A stretch of 64,000 nucleotides of DNA from JBNRMW01 sp050309795 (GTDB lineage Bacteria; Bacillota_I; Bacilli_A; Erysipelotrichales; Erysipelotrichaceae). A program made the position numbers and the translations under genes. The notes below the pieces were generated by a model, which was not told where the DNA came from, ran no database searches, and was given only the letters and a program-made list of their open reading frames with translations. Positions 35,635 through 44,471 of the stretch are shown here, piece after piece (positions within the stretch are counted from its first letter, which is position 1; every line of letters begins with the position of its first letter). The stretch spans positions 1 to 64,000 of the forward strand of contig JBNRMW010000006.1 of assembly GCA_050309795.1 (NCBI GenBank), written 5' to 3'.

Positions 35635-35665
35635 AAAAAAACCCTAGGCGTAGGCCTTAGGGTTT
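35635..35665 (-). terminator. Terminator after jag
   Basis: On the minus strand AAACCCTAAGGC pairs with GCCTAGGGTTT (one bulged A), with a CTAC loop and seven T. It separates the rpmH-jag cluster from sbcDC. Confidence 0.8.
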
Positions 35666-35669
35666 AATC

Positions 35670-36275
35670 TTAATCTTCGTATCGGATAACAATATGGCGA
35701 TCTTGACCTTCGCCAACCGATTCTGTCACAACACCCCGATAATTCGCTAACGCTTGATGGACAATACGTCGCTCATCGCTTGGCATCGGATCCAGGCTTG
35801 CGTCCACCTGTGAACGGGAGACATTTCGGGCAACTCGCCGTGCCATATTTGACAGTTTCGAATATCGGTCTTGTTTGTAGTTATTAATATCGACGGATAC
35901 CGGTACGCGCTTTTTAAACTGCGCACTCGCCACGGAACGGATTAAAGTATTTAATCCTTGTAAACTTTGTCCACCTCGTCCAATAATGATGGCATTGTTT
36001 TCCGCATTGAGTTCAACCCGATAGCGGTTGTCTACTAATTCGACATCGACATCTACTTCCATTTGAATATTATCAAAGAAATTTTCAAAATATTGAGCGA
36101 TAAAGGATTCAATATCTTCTTCGGTTCGTACTTCAATAGTAATTGAGGCACCAATACCTAAAAACCCTTTATTTTCTTCGAGAACGATGTATTCGATTTG
36201 ATCGATTTCTACCCCTTTGTTCTGGGCAGCTTGTTTGAGAACATCTTCTAAATTTTTACCAGTATAAACAGACAT
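35670..36275 (-). CDS. khpB: Jag/KhpB RNA-binding protein
   Basis: This 201-residue protein has three domains in order: an N-terminal Jag_N (YTGKNLEDVLKQAAQN...FLGIGAS), a KH domain with the GXXG loop IIGRGGQSLQG near residue 100, and a C-terminal R3H domain with its RRIVHQ region near residue 170. It is the usual partner of KhpA and neighbour of yidC. In Bacillus subtilis it is called SpoIIIJ-associated protein. It is eleven bases from yidC. Confidence 0.93.
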   Translation of the reverse strand: MSVYTGKNLEDVLKQAAQNKGVEIDQIEYIVLEENKGFLGIGASITIEVRTEEDIESFIAQYFENFFDNIQMEVDVDVELVDNRYRVELNAENNAIIIGRGGQSLQGLNTLIRSVASAQFKKRVPVSVDINNYKQDRYSKLSNMARRVARNVSRSQVDASLDPMPSDERRIVHQALANYRGVVTESVGEGQDRHIVIRYED

Positions 36276-36285
36276 ATGGTACTCC

Positions 36286-37137
36286 TTAGTTTTTATTATA
36301 TTTGTTATGAATATAATAGGTTTGGGCTAATTGTATAATATTTCCACTCAACCAATAAATAGACATGGCGGTCGGCCAATTAAACGCTAAATACGCGATA
36401 AAGGCAACCATGAAATACTGCATCCCTTGACCTTGTGGTTTGACTTCTTTTTCGTTTGGATACACTTTTCGTGTTTTCTTTGCTAAATACTGCGGTAATT
36501 TAACCGCTGCGAATTGCGTAATCAGCATGACGACAAAAATCGCTACAAACGCAATGTTTACGTTTGACAATGCTTGAGCTGGGGTTGTTTCGAGTGGGGT
36601 CCCAAACAAACTACCACTTAAAACAGATTGAGCTCGTTGAACCGCTTGCCACATCCCAATCATGATTGGAAATTGGATGAACAATCCACCCATGCTTCCC
36701 AACGGATTGATGTCGTTCTTTTGATAAAGGGCTTGCATTTCTTGAGCTTTTCGCATTTGTGAGTTTTGATCCGTGAGGCCGCGATATTTTTCTTCGATGC
36801 GGTTAATATCCGGTTGAATCTGCTGCATCTTTTGAGTCATTGAAGTTGATTTTTCAGTCAACGGTAAGGTTAATAACCGTGTAAATAAAGTCACCAAAAC
36901 AACCGCAAGCGTGACATTCATATACTGTGAAAGAAAGTTCAAGGCCTGCGCTAAAGGCCAAACAATCAACGCGTTAAACCAGCCAAGATCAGAAAAAGAC
37001 CAAGGGCTCGTTAAATCAATAATTTTATCTGGAAAGATTTTACCCGTGCTTGGGTCAATAATTTGGGTACAAGACGTTAATAACAGTAATAGTACAAGAA
37101 CCAGTGCGACTTGTTTCCCTCGTTTCGATTTAAACAT
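36286..37137 (-). CDS. yidC: Membrane protein insertase YidC (SpoIIIJ type)
   Basis: This 283-residue insertase is a lipoprotein: KQVALVLVLLLLLTSC has a lipobox at Cys23. Five membrane segments follow in the YidC/Oxa1 arrangement, with the cytoplasmic helical hairpin TEKSTSMTQKMQQIQPDINRIEEKYRGL between the first two. The conserved Arg of the hydrophilic groove is probably in FTRLLTLPL. It lies directly after rnpA, as is usual. Confidence 0.95.
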   Translation of the reverse strand: MFKSKRGKQVALVLVLLLLLTSCTQIIDPSTGKIFPDKIIDLTSPWSFSDLGWFNALIVWPLAQALNFLSQYMNVTLAVVLVTLFTRLLTLPLTEKSTSMTQKMQQIQPDINRIEEKYRGLTDQNSQMRKAQEMQALYQKNDINPLGSMGGLFIQFPIMIGMWQAVQRAQSVLSGSLFGTPLETTPAQALSNVNIAFVAIFVVMLITQFAAVKLPQYLAKKTRKVYPNEKEVKPQGQGMQYFMVAFIAYLAFNWPTAMSIYWLSGNIIQLAQTYYIHNKYNKN

Positions 37138-37488
37138 TCATATCTCCTTTTTTACAACATCTCTCATTTTAACGGTTTTATACGCCATTTTCAATGATTC
37201 AAGGTTTTTTTGAAAATCATTCACGTGATATTTTCGTCCCACCATGATGATACAATCAAAATCTTCATTAAATTTCCAAATTTCTTGGACCATCATTCTG
37301 ATTTGCCGTTTAATTTTGTTGCGGGTGACGGCATTACCAAGTTTTTTTCCAACACCAATTCCAACACGACTATGCTCTTTTTGTCGTTGCCTTATATATA
37401 AGGTAAAGGGCTTTTTTGAAACCGTGTTTCTTAATTGGATGATGGATTGAAATTCTTGGTTCTTCAAAACCCGAAATTGTTTTTTCAT
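37138..37488 (-). CDS. rnpA: Ribonuclease P protein component
   Basis: This 116-residue basic protein is the protein subunit of RNase P. It has FRVLKNQEFQSIIQLRNTVSKKPFTLYI, the RNR motif as VTRNKIKRQIR (about 53-63), and a C-terminal FDCIIMVGRKYHVNDF. Its stop is one base from yidC. Confidence 0.95.
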   Translation of the reverse strand: MKKQFRVLKNQEFQSIIQLRNTVSKKPFTLYIRQRQKEHSRVGIGVGKKLGNAVTRNKIKRQIRMMVQEIWKFNEDFDCIIMVGRKYHVNDFQKNLESLKMAYKTVKMRDVVKKEI

Positions 37489-37496
37489 AATTATTC

Positions 37497-37523
37497 GAAA
37501 AAAGCTACCCAGATGGTAGCTTT
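37497..37523 (-). terminator. Terminator/attenuator between rpmH and rnpA
   Basis: AAAGCTACC (37501-37509) and GGTAGCTTT (37515-37523) form a 9-bp perfect stem with a five-base loop and a short T-rich tail on the minus strand. The rpmH stop codon overlaps it. Partial read-through would give more L34 than RnpA. Confidence 0.75.
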
Positions 37524-37657
37524 TATGCCGATAATCTAACTCTTCCTTTGGCGCGACGACGAGCTAGTACCCGACGTCCTCCAACCGTTTTCATTCTGGC
37601 TCTGAAACCATGAGTTCTTTGATGTTTTCTTTTGCTCGGTTGATAAGTTCTTTTCAT
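37523..37657 (-). CDS. rpmH: Ribosomal protein L34
   Basis: The 44-residue protein MKRTYQPSKRKHQRTHGFRA, ending RRAKGRVRLSA, is a complete L34. The open frame extends upstream by 23 codons, but ATG at 37657 is the family start and has GGGGGTG just upstream. It heads the rpmH-rnpA-yidC-jag cluster. Confidence 0.97.
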   Translation of the reverse strand: MKRTYQPSKRKHQRTHGFRARMKTVGGRRVLARRRAKGRVRLSA

Positions 37658-37699
37658 AGAGAACACCCCCGTTTCGTATTTGAGAGCAATTGCTTTATG

Positions 37700-37728
37700 A
37701 TTATACCGTATTTGTTTTAATTGCACAA
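37700..37728 (-). promoter_or_regulatory. Promoter of the rpmH cluster
   Basis: On the minus strand TTGTGC and TATAAT are 17 bases apart, 43 bases before the rpmH ATG. No DnaA box is seen in the 94-base gap upstream (37727-37820), unlike many Bacilli where oriC lies here. Confidence 0.65.
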
Positions 37729-37820
37729 CCCAGACAATGTGGTAATTTCGGTTGCTTTGTTGAAATTCGTTCAGTTTTTATTTACTCTCATGTTTCTGAT
37801 AAGTGACTGTTTCCATCCAT

Positions 37821-38657
37821 TTAACCTTCTTTATAATGCTTGCGGTAGTCAAAAGGCGATCGTTTAAATTTATTTGAAAAGGCCTGAGAAAAGTAAGAAG
37901 GGGTGGAATAGCCTAATAATTGGGAAATTTGGGTGATCGAATAATCGGTATTAGTCAACATTTTTTGAGCTTCTGAAAGCCGCACATGATTTAAATACTG
38001 AATGGGTGAAAATCCACTATCGCGCTTAAAGACATGGGCTAAATAATATTTTGATGTATGGGTTAGTTCTGCTAAATGATCGAGTGTGATTTCTTTATGG
38101 AAGTTATTATCAATATATTGTTTGACAAAATGATAGTGTTTGTTTATGAATTCTTCCGGCTTAACTTCGAGGGCTATATTGGTCCGCCGCAACATATTAA
38201 TAATTAAAATATCCAGTAATTTATTACAAATTTCCTGATAATTTTCTTCTTGATTGGAGGCTTCGCTTAAGATGACTTTGATATAAAAAAGGATTTCATG
38301 TTTGTAGTCATGGTAGTTATGAATGCTCACATTCGAATCGAAATGAGAACCCAAACTATTAAAAGCAACCCCATCAATACCCATGGCGATATATTCAAAG
38401 GGTTCATCATTGATTCGAGCTTCGGTATGCGTAACATTTGCGTTCACAACGACCATATCGTCTTCCTTTACATTATAGACCTCACTATTTACCAAAAATT
38501 TACCATTACCGCGGGTTACATAAAACAATTCAGCAAAAGGATGATTATGCATCGTAGAATGCCAATCATCACCATAAGAAGCAGCTGTAATATATAAAAG
38601 TTTGGCTTGGATTCTTGGCAAGGCGGAAGACGTAATATCATAGCGAATATTGGGCAT
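37821..38657 (-). CDS. AraC-family regulator
   Basis: This 278-residue regulator has an N-terminal cupin sugar-sensing domain (HNHPFAELFYVTRGNGKFLV near residue 50) and a C-terminal double helix-turn-helix, LDHLAELTHTSKYYLAHVFK and ITQISQLLGYSTPSYFSQAFSNKFKRSPFDYRKH. An open frame extends upstream by 77 codons, but ATG at 38657 follows AGAAGGAG and matches the cupin family. It is divergent from the sugar ABC-GH112 operon and is its probable activator. Confidence 0.88.
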   Translation of the reverse strand: MPNIRYDITSSALPRIQAKLLYITAASYGDDWHSTMHNHPFAELFYVTRGNGKFLVNSEVYNVKEDDMVVVNANVTHTEARINDEPFEYIAMGIDGVAFNSLGSHFDSNVSIHNYHDYKHEILFYIKVILSEASNQEENYQEICNKLLDILIINMLRRTNIALEVKPEEFINKHYHFVKQYIDNNFHKEITLDHLAELTHTSKYYLAHVFKRDSGFSPIQYLNHVRLSEAQKMLTNTDYSITQISQLLGYSTPSYFSQAFSNKFKRSPFDYRKHYKEG

Positions 38658-38673
38658 AATTGAACTCCTTCTG

Positions 38674-38764
38674 TTAGAAATTTTTTGATTTACACTTATT
38701 ATAGCAATATTTCTAATGTTATCAACAATAATATGATAGAGTAAGCGATTACATACTTTTATAA
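38674..38764. promoter_or_regulatory. Divergent promoter region, AraC gene and sugar operon
   Basis: For the AraC gene: TTGATA (38720-38725) and TATAAT (38698-38703) on the minus strand, 16 bases apart. For the sugar operon: a good TATAAT near 38759-38764 with a poor -35, as expected for an activated promoter. TTAGAAAT and ATTTCTAA (about 38674-38681 and 38708-38715) form an inverted repeat flanking the AraC -10 and are a candidate binding site. Confidence 0.5.
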
Positions 38765-38794
38765 TGAAGGTATCAAGAGAAGGAGGAACTCTTA

Positions 38795-40180
38795 ATGAAA
38801 CGTATTTTAAGTCTATTGATGTTGGCGTTTGTGCTCTTACTAACCGCCTGTACATCACCAGCAACTCCAGAAACTCCAGCTGAAACACCTATTGAAACGC
38901 CGGATGAAACTGGAACTGAACCAACACCTGCAGAACCGGTTACTCTAAAAATTGCCGGACTACTTGGCGGATACAAAGATGCGCATTGGAAAGCCATTGC
39001 TGAAAAGTTTGAAGCAGCGAATGAAGGCGTTACGGTAGAACTTACCTTAGAGCCGAACATTCATGAAGTATTACGTCCACAACTCCAAGCAGGAAATTAT
39101 CCAGATATTATTTATCTTGCGGTCGGATCGGTCGGAGGACTAACCGACACGTTGATTAAAGAACAACAACTACTGGAAATCACCGATTTCTTAGATCTTG
39201 AAGTTCCTGGGGAAGCTGGCGTTAAAGTCAAAGACAAAATCATCCCTTCGATGATTGATAACGCCACCGTTAAACCTTACGGCGATGGAAAACTTTATTT
39301 AGCTCCATTGTTCTATGCTCCTACCGGATTTTTCTACAACGCAAACTTGGTAGGCGAAGGAAAAACCTACGATTTACCAACAAACTTTGAGGAGTTTTTA
39401 GCCCTTGGCGAAACAGCCAAAGCAGATGGTATCTCCTTATTTACTTATCCAACGGCTGGCTACTTAGACGGTACGTTCTACGGATTGTTAAATGCCGCTC
39501 TTAGCAACGAAGACTACGAAAAAGCCCTTGCTTTTGATCCTGCTACTTGGCAAAAAGACGAAGTCAAAGCAATCTTTGAATTCTTAGGAAACGTCGCTGA
39601 ATACGTTGAGCCAAATACGGTTGCTAACGCAAACAGCGATGGATTCAAAAACAACCAACAACTCGTCTTAGACGACAAAGCCCTCTTCATTCCGAATGGT
39701 ACATGGTTACCAGGGGAAATGGCCGAAGCACCAAGAGTAGATGGCTTCCAATGGGGCCTCAGCGCTCTTCCAGCGACGACCGTTGGTGGCGACCAATATT
39801 CGTACACGTATTCCGAACAAGCCTACATACCTGCAGAAGCAGAAAATGCGGAATTAGCTAAGAAATTCTTGGCCTATCTCTACAGTGATGAAGCAGCAGA
39901 AATCATTTATAATGAAGCTGGCGCTGTACAACCAATTGCTGGTGTTGAAGACATCTTTGAAGATGACGACATCAACAAAGTCTACTATTCTGTTTATGAA
40001 ACAGCCAAAGCCGCAACTGGTGGCTGGGTTGCTGCACCTGCAGTTGAAGGATTAACCTTTACAGACGTCCTTTACGAAGCTTATAATTCCGTCGTTAACG
40101 GTTCAAAAACCGCTGAACAATGGTACAACGAAGTAGTTGATGCAGTCACACGACTTTCTGAGGCAATTAGTAATCAGTAA
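38795..40180 (+). CDS. Sugar ABC transporter substrate-binding lipoprotein
   Basis: This 461-residue lipoprotein has signal sequence MKRILSLLMLAFVLLLTAC and its lipobox at Cys19. A Pro/Glu/Thr linker follows (to about residue 48), then a cluster-B (MalE/UgpB-like, family 1) binding domain with VTLKIAGLLGGYKDAHWKAIAEKFE and GNYPDIIYLAVGS. GGAGG precedes the ATG. It is the first gene of the GH112 operon and likely binds a galactosyl-hexosamine or related disaccharide; the ligand is inferred from the operon only. Confidence 0.88.
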   Translation: MKRILSLLMLAFVLLLTACTSPATPETPAETPIETPDETGTEPTPAEPVTLKIAGLLGGYKDAHWKAIAEKFEAANEGVTVELTLEPNIHEVLRPQLQAGNYPDIIYLAVGSVGGLTDTLIKEQQLLEITDFLDLEVPGEAGVKVKDKIIPSMIDNATVKPYGDGKLYLAPLFYAPTGFFYNANLVGEGKTYDLPTNFEEFLALGETAKADGISLFTYPTAGYLDGTFYGLLNAALSNEDYEKALAFDPATWQKDEVKAIFEFLGNVAEYVEPNTVANANSDGFKNNQQLVLDDKALFIPNGTWLPGEMAEAPRVDGFQWGLSALPATTVGGDQYSYTYSEQAYIPAEAENAELAKKFLAYLYSDEAAEIIYNEAGAVQPIAGVEDIFEDDDINKVYYSVYETAKAATGGWVAAPAVEGLTFTDVLYEAYNSVVNGSKTAEQWYNEVVDAVTRLSEAISNQ

Positions 40181-40188
40181 GTAATCCA

Positions 40189-40218
40189 TAGGTGAAGGCA
40201 AGCCCTTCACCTATTTTC
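40189..40218 (+). terminator. Attenuating hairpin between binding protein and permease
   Basis: TAGGTGAAGG and CCTTCACCTA pair perfectly (40189-40198 with 40204-40213) and are followed by TTTTCTTT. It lies 9 bases after the binding protein stop and 25 before the permease, so it should allow only partial read-through and keep the binding protein in excess. Confidence 0.75.
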
Positions 40219-40238
40219 TTTAAAAGAAGGGAGATCAA

Positions 40239-41126
40239 ATGAATCGAAAAAAACAGGATCAACGCTTTGTTTTCCTAGCCTTGTTTCCAGCTGTCATTCT
40301 TATCTTAATTTTCATGGCTTACCCAACGTTGAATGTCTTCTATATTTCTCTGTTCCGTTGGGGTGGTTTCTCCCGCGAAAAGACCTTCATTGGTTTTCAA
40401 AACTTTGTGACGTTAATGAGTGACATGCGCTTTTTAAAATCCTTTCAAAATACCATCTTACTCATTGTTGTCGTCACAATTGTGACGCTGGCCTTCGCTT
40501 TAATTTACGCTTCTTTGTTAGTACGGGAAAAGATTAAGGGTCAAAATTTTTATCGAATTGTCTTTTATATTCCAAACATTTTATCCGTCACCGTTATATC
40601 GGCGATATTTTCAGCCCTATATAATCCGTCTCAAGGAATTATAACGTCGATTTCTAGGTTGTTTAATGCTGGTGAAAGTGTTCAATTTCTTGGAGATCCT
40701 AAAATTGTTATCTACTCGATTGCGATTGCCATGATTTGGCAAGCTATTGGTTACTATATGGTCATGTATATGGCCGCCATGTCGAGCATACCAGTTCATT
40801 TGTATGAACAAGCAGAATTGGAAGGGGCATCGAAGTTGTATCAATTCTTTAATATCACGATTCCCTTAATTTGGGACAATATTCGAACGACGCTAACCTT
40901 CTTTATTGTTTCGACGATTAATTTAAGTTTTTTAATTACCAACATCATGACCCAAGGCGGACCAGATGGTGCTTCCCAAACCTTCCTTGGTTATCTCTAT
41001 AACCAAGCCTATTACAATTCTTCATACGGTTATGGAATGGCTATCGGAGCTGTTGTCTTTGTCTTCTCTTTTGCGCTCTCGGCGCTGATCAACCGGCTAA
41101 CCAAACGGGAACCGGTTCAATACTAG
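40239..41126 (+). CDS. Sugar ABC permease, MalF type
   Basis: This 295-residue permease has six membrane helices (about 12-32, 75-98, 108-130, 160-182, 208-230 and 265-285). The EAA loop is EQAELEGASKLYQFFNITIP near residue 190. It pairs with the MalG-type permease nine bases downstream. A ribosome site, AAGGGAG, precedes the ATG. No ATPase is in the operon, so a shared MsmX-type ATPase probably powers it. Confidence 0.9.
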   Translation: MNRKKQDQRFVFLALFPAVILILIFMAYPTLNVFYISLFRWGGFSREKTFIGFQNFVTLMSDMRFLKSFQNTILLIVVVTIVTLAFALIYASLLVREKIKGQNFYRIVFYIPNILSVTVISAIFSALYNPSQGIITSISRLFNAGESVQFLGDPKIVIYSIAIAMIWQAIGYYMVMYMAAMSSIPVHLYEQAELEGASKLYQFFNITIPLIWDNIRTTLTFFIVSTINLSFLITNIMTQGGPDGASQTFLGYLYNQAYYNSSYGYGMAIGAVVFVFSFALSALINRLTKREPVQY

Positions 41127-41135
41127 GGGGTTGTC

Positions 41136-41999
41136 ATGAAAACAAAAACGCTTTATAAATTATTTATGTATGTGGCTTTGATTACCTTAGCCATTATTAT
41201 TATCGTTCCTTTAGCTTGGGTTTTTATGGCTTCAGTAAAGCATTCGAGTGAATTTTATGGAAACCCCTGGGCTTTACCAAAAGGCTTGTATTTTCAAAAT
41301 TTCATCGATGCGTGGACGGAAGCAAAAATGGGAGAATATTTCTTTACTTCTGTGCGTGTCACCGCAGTGGCTTTAGTCCTTTTATTAGCGACAGCACTTC
41401 CTGCAGCATATGTGCTTTCGCGTTTTGAGTTTAAGAGTCGTAAACTCTTTAACGGTTTAATGATGGCTGGGCTCTTTGTGAATGTCTCTTATATTGTCGT
41501 TCCGATTTTCTTAATGTTATTGGAGTGGGATCGAGGACTTATTGCCAAAGGTTTACCACAATTTTTTATTGATAACCATTTTGTGGTTTCGCTGATTTAT
41601 GCGGCCACTGCTATTCCCTTTACGACGTTCTTATTGAGTTCTTATTTTAGGACGATACCAAAAGCGTATGAAGAAGCTGCCTATATCGATGGGGCGTCAA
41701 ACTTTACGACGATGGTCAAAGTCATGATTCCCATGGCTAAGCCTGCGATCGTTACGGTTATTTTGTTTAACTTCTTTGCTTTTTGGAATGAATACATTAT
41801 TGCGTTAACTTTATTACCCACCGCATCGAAAACCCTACCTGTGGGATTAACCAATCTCATGCAGGTTCAAAAAGCCGCCACGAATTATGGCCAGCTTTAT
41901 GCCGGATTAGTCATCGTCATGTTGCCGACACTAATTCTTTATGCTTTATTACAAAAACGAATTACAGAAGGAATGACCTTAGGAGGATTAAAAGATTAA
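41136..41999 (+). CDS. Sugar ABC permease, MalG type
   Basis: This 287-residue permease has six helices and an EAA loop, YEEAAYIDGASNFTTMVKVMIP, near residue 180. It begins with the usual long first helix (LFMYVALITLAIIIIVPLAWVFMAS). Its TAA abuts the ATG of the GH112 gene with no gap, so the two are closely coupled in translation. It forms the membrane part of the importer with the preceding gene. Confidence 0.9.
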   Translation: MKTKTLYKLFMYVALITLAIIIIVPLAWVFMASVKHSSEFYGNPWALPKGLYFQNFIDAWTEAKMGEYFFTSVRVTAVALVLLLATALPAAYVLSRFEFKSRKLFNGLMMAGLFVNVSYIVVPIFLMLLEWDRGLIAKGLPQFFIDNHFVVSLIYAATAIPFTTFLLSSYFRTIPKAYEEAAYIDGASNFTTMVKVMIPMAKPAIVTVILFNFFAFWNEYIIALTLLPTASKTLPVGLTNLMQVQKAATNYGQLYAGLVIVMLPTLILYALLQKRITEGMTLGGLKD

Positions 42000-44159
42000 A
42001 TGAAAAAAAGAACTGGACGCTTCACCATCCCGAGTGAACGCAACTTTTTAGAAGAAACCAAGGCCTTAGCCAAAAAATGGGGCGCAGATGCGATTCGTGA
42101 TTCCGATGGAACCAAGCTTGACGACCAACTCAAACAACTCGGACTGAAGGTTTATACCACCTATTTTGTTGCAAGAAATCACAACGATTTCGCCAGAGAA
42201 CATTTAGAAGAATTACAATCACATTACCTTTTGAGCAAGCGGGTACTCGCTAGTTCATCCACGGTTGAAATCCCATTAATGGAGGGTTTCTTTGATCAAC
42301 AAATTGCTGTCAAAAAACAAGCCAATCCCAAAAAATATTGGGAAGTGATCGATCGCACATCTGGGCAAATAGTCCCCGTAAGTCAATGGACATATGATGA
42401 AGAAAAAGAACTCGTAATTGTTCACGACATTACTCCTTTTCATGAATACACTTGTTCCTTTCTCGCGGACGCCCTTTGGGATCCTACGCAAATGTATAAC
42501 CACACGACCAACAATTGGGGAGATGCGGTGGAACACGACATTCCCTTTGATGTGCGTTACCCAAACTCTTATGAATACATGGTCAAAACCTTAAAACAAT
42601 TTGTTAAAGATAACCCCCATACCGATGTGGTTCGTTTTACGACGTTTTACTATCACTTTACCCTTTTCTTTAATCATTTAGGTAAAGAAAAATTTGTGGA
42701 TTGGTTTGGCTATTCGGCTTCCGTTTCTCAAAAAATGTTAGATGATTTCGAACAAGCTCGCGGTTATCGCTTACGGGCCGAAGACATCGTGGACGAAGGC
42801 TATTACAACTCCTCCTTTAGAATGCCGACTAAGGCCTATCGAGACTTTATGGACTTCCAAATGCAGTTTGTTGCTGATAAAGCTGCTGAACTTGTTCAAA
42901 TTGTTCACGATGCAGGTAAAGAAGCTATTATGTTTTTAGGTGATAATTGGATTGGTATTGAACCTTATGGACCATACTTTGAGAAAATTGGATTAGATGC
43001 TGTTGTCGGTTCGGTCGGTTCAGCCGCCACACTACGGATGATTTCAGAAATCCCACATGTAAAATATACCGAAGGTCGCTTCTTACCATATTTCTTTCCG
43101 GACACTTTCCATGAAGGTGGAAATCCAGTGGCAGAAGCCCAAGAAAATTGGCTCTGTGCGCGACGGGCTATTTTACAAAAACCCGTGGACCGCATTGGAT
43201 ATGGTGGTTATCTATCCTTAGCGGCAAAATTCCCTGATTTTGTTGATTATGTAGAATATATAGCTGAAGAGTTCCGCAGTATCCATGAAGTCGCTTCGGT
43301 GGAAAAATCCCATCGTCCCTTGAAGGTTGGTTATTTAAACGCTTGGGGAAGTCTACGTTCCTGGCAAACTCATATGGTCGCTCACGCGTTACCGTATAAA
43401 CAAATTGATTCCTACCTAGGGATTTTAGAAGCACTCGCGGGATATTCCGTAGAAACCGTTTTCTTAAGCTTTGATGAAGTGATTGAAAATGGTCTTCCAG
43501 AAGATTTGGATGTTCTTATTAATGCTGGAGATCAATTTACAGCCTTTTCTGGGGGTGAAATTTGGACAAATTCAACTTTGGTTTCCACGATTCGTTCGTT
43601 TGTCTATAATGGCGGTGGTTTTATTGGTGTGGGTCAACCTTCCTTTTATCCATATCAAGGACGTAGTTTCCAATTGGCAGATGTTATGGGTGTTGACCAA
43701 GAACTTGGTTTCTCTTTGTCTACAAATAAATATTTCCATACCGCCCTCGATTCCCATTTCGTTTCAGAAGGGTTAAGTACTTATGATTTTGGTGAATCCA
43801 TGAAAAACGTCTATGCACTCAGTGAAAACACAGAAATTATTGAATATAGTAACCGTGAAATCCACCTAGCAGCTAATTCCTATGGAAAAGGACGCGGCAT
43901 GTATCTTGCGGGTCTACCATATACCTTTGAAAATGGTCATCTATTTTATCGGATGTTGATGTATGCGGCTTCTCGCGAAGACTTGAGTAAGACCTATTAT
44001 GCCACGCATAGTGCGACGGAAGTCGTTGTTTACCCACAAGCAAAGAAAGTTGCTTTAATTAATAATAGCTCCCAAGATGTGGTCACTACTTACTATGATG
44101 GCCAACAAAACGCGCACCAGATTGAACTCGTTGCTGGTGAACTTAAATGGTTGGAGTAA
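42000..44159 (+). CDS. GH112 beta-1,3-galactosyl-N-acetylhexosamine phosphorylase
   Basis: This 719-residue cytoplasmic phosphorylase uses phosphate to split a beta-galactosyl disaccharide, giving galactose-1-phosphate and the acceptor sugar. The family pattern is clear: RFTIPSERNFLEETKALAKK at the start, FLGDNWIGIEPYGPY with the likely catalytic acid Asp315, and KYTEGRFLPYFFPDTFH, and RIGYGGYL. Known family acceptors are N-acetylglucosamine, N-acetylgalactosamine or rhamnose, and the choice cannot be read here. Its importer lies directly upstream. No hexosamine kinase, galT or galE follows. Confidence 0.93.
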   Translation: MKKRTGRFTIPSERNFLEETKALAKKWGADAIRDSDGTKLDDQLKQLGLKVYTTYFVARNHNDFAREHLEELQSHYLLSKRVLASSSTVEIPLMEGFFDQQIAVKKQANPKKYWEVIDRTSGQIVPVSQWTYDEEKELVIVHDITPFHEYTCSFLADALWDPTQMYNHTTNNWGDAVEHDIPFDVRYPNSYEYMVKTLKQFVKDNPHTDVVRFTTFYYHFTLFFNHLGKEKFVDWFGYSASVSQKMLDDFEQARGYRLRAEDIVDEGYYNSSFRMPTKAYRDFMDFQMQFVADKAAELVQIVHDAGKEAIMFLGDNWIGIEPYGPYFEKIGLDAVVGSVGSAATLRMISEIPHVKYTEGRFLPYFFPDTFHEGGNPVAEAQENWLCARRAILQKPVDRIGYGGYLSLAAKFPDFVDYVEYIAEEFRSIHEVASVEKSHRPLKVGYLNAWGSLRSWQTHMVAHALPYKQIDSYLGILEALAGYSVETVFLSFDEVIENGLPEDLDVLINAGDQFTAFSGGEIWTNSTLVSTIRSFVYNGGGFIGVGQPSFYPYQGRSFQLADVMGVDQELGFSLSTNKYFHTALDSHFVSEGLSTYDFGESMKNVYALSENTEIIEYSNREIHLAANSYGKGRGMYLAGLPYTFENGHLFYRMLMYAASREDLSKTYYATHSATEVVVYPQAKKVALINNSSQDVVTTYYDGQQNAHQIELVAGELKWLE

Positions 44160-44164
44160 AATCA

Positions 44165-44329
44165 ATGGACAAGACAATGAAACGCATAGCTTTTTTATCC
44201 CTTATCCTTGGCTTTGGTTTTGTCGTCTTTGGGCAATTAAACTTTTCCTATACAGGTCTTGGTTTGGAATTTGTAGGTCTTGGTTTAATTCTTCTGGCTC
44301 TGTATTTATATAATAAGAAATACCAGTAG
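44165..44329 (+). CDS. Small two-helix membrane protein after GH112
   Basis: This 54-residue protein is mostly two hydrophobic helices (about 7-23 and 32-49) with a basic end, YNKKYQ. It begins six bases after the GH112 stop, preceded by GGAG at the right distance, so it is translated as part of the operon. A homologous family is not recognised. The open frame extends a little upstream, but this start has the ribosome site. Confidence 0.6.
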   Translation: MDKTMKRIAFLSLILGFGFVVFGQLNFSYTGLGLEFVGLGLILLALYLYNKKYQ

Positions 44330-44349
44330 ACGTTTTTTAACTTATTTTG

Positions 44350-44396
44350 TAAACTCCCTGAACGTAGTTTTAGCTCCTCGAAGGGAGTTTTCTTAT
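44350..44396 (+). terminator. Terminator ending the GH112 operon
   Basis: AAACTCCCT (44351-44359) and AGGGAGTTT (44382-44390) pair perfectly around a long 22-base loop, then TTCTT. It lies 21 bases past the last gene. Confidence 0.65.
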
Positions 44397-44471
44397 GGAT
44401 AAAAGGTAAATGGTCGACAAGCTATTCAATAATACAGTAGAATAAATAAGCAAACAGTGACAGGAGAGAAC

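Noticed and set aside
37727..37820. Origin between rpmH and the AraC gene
   Set aside because: No DnaA box or AT-rich unwinding tract was seen there.
38658..38888. N-terminal extension of the AraC regulator
   Set aside because: The extra 77 codons lack similarity to the cupin domain, and a strong ribosome site lies before the internal ATG.
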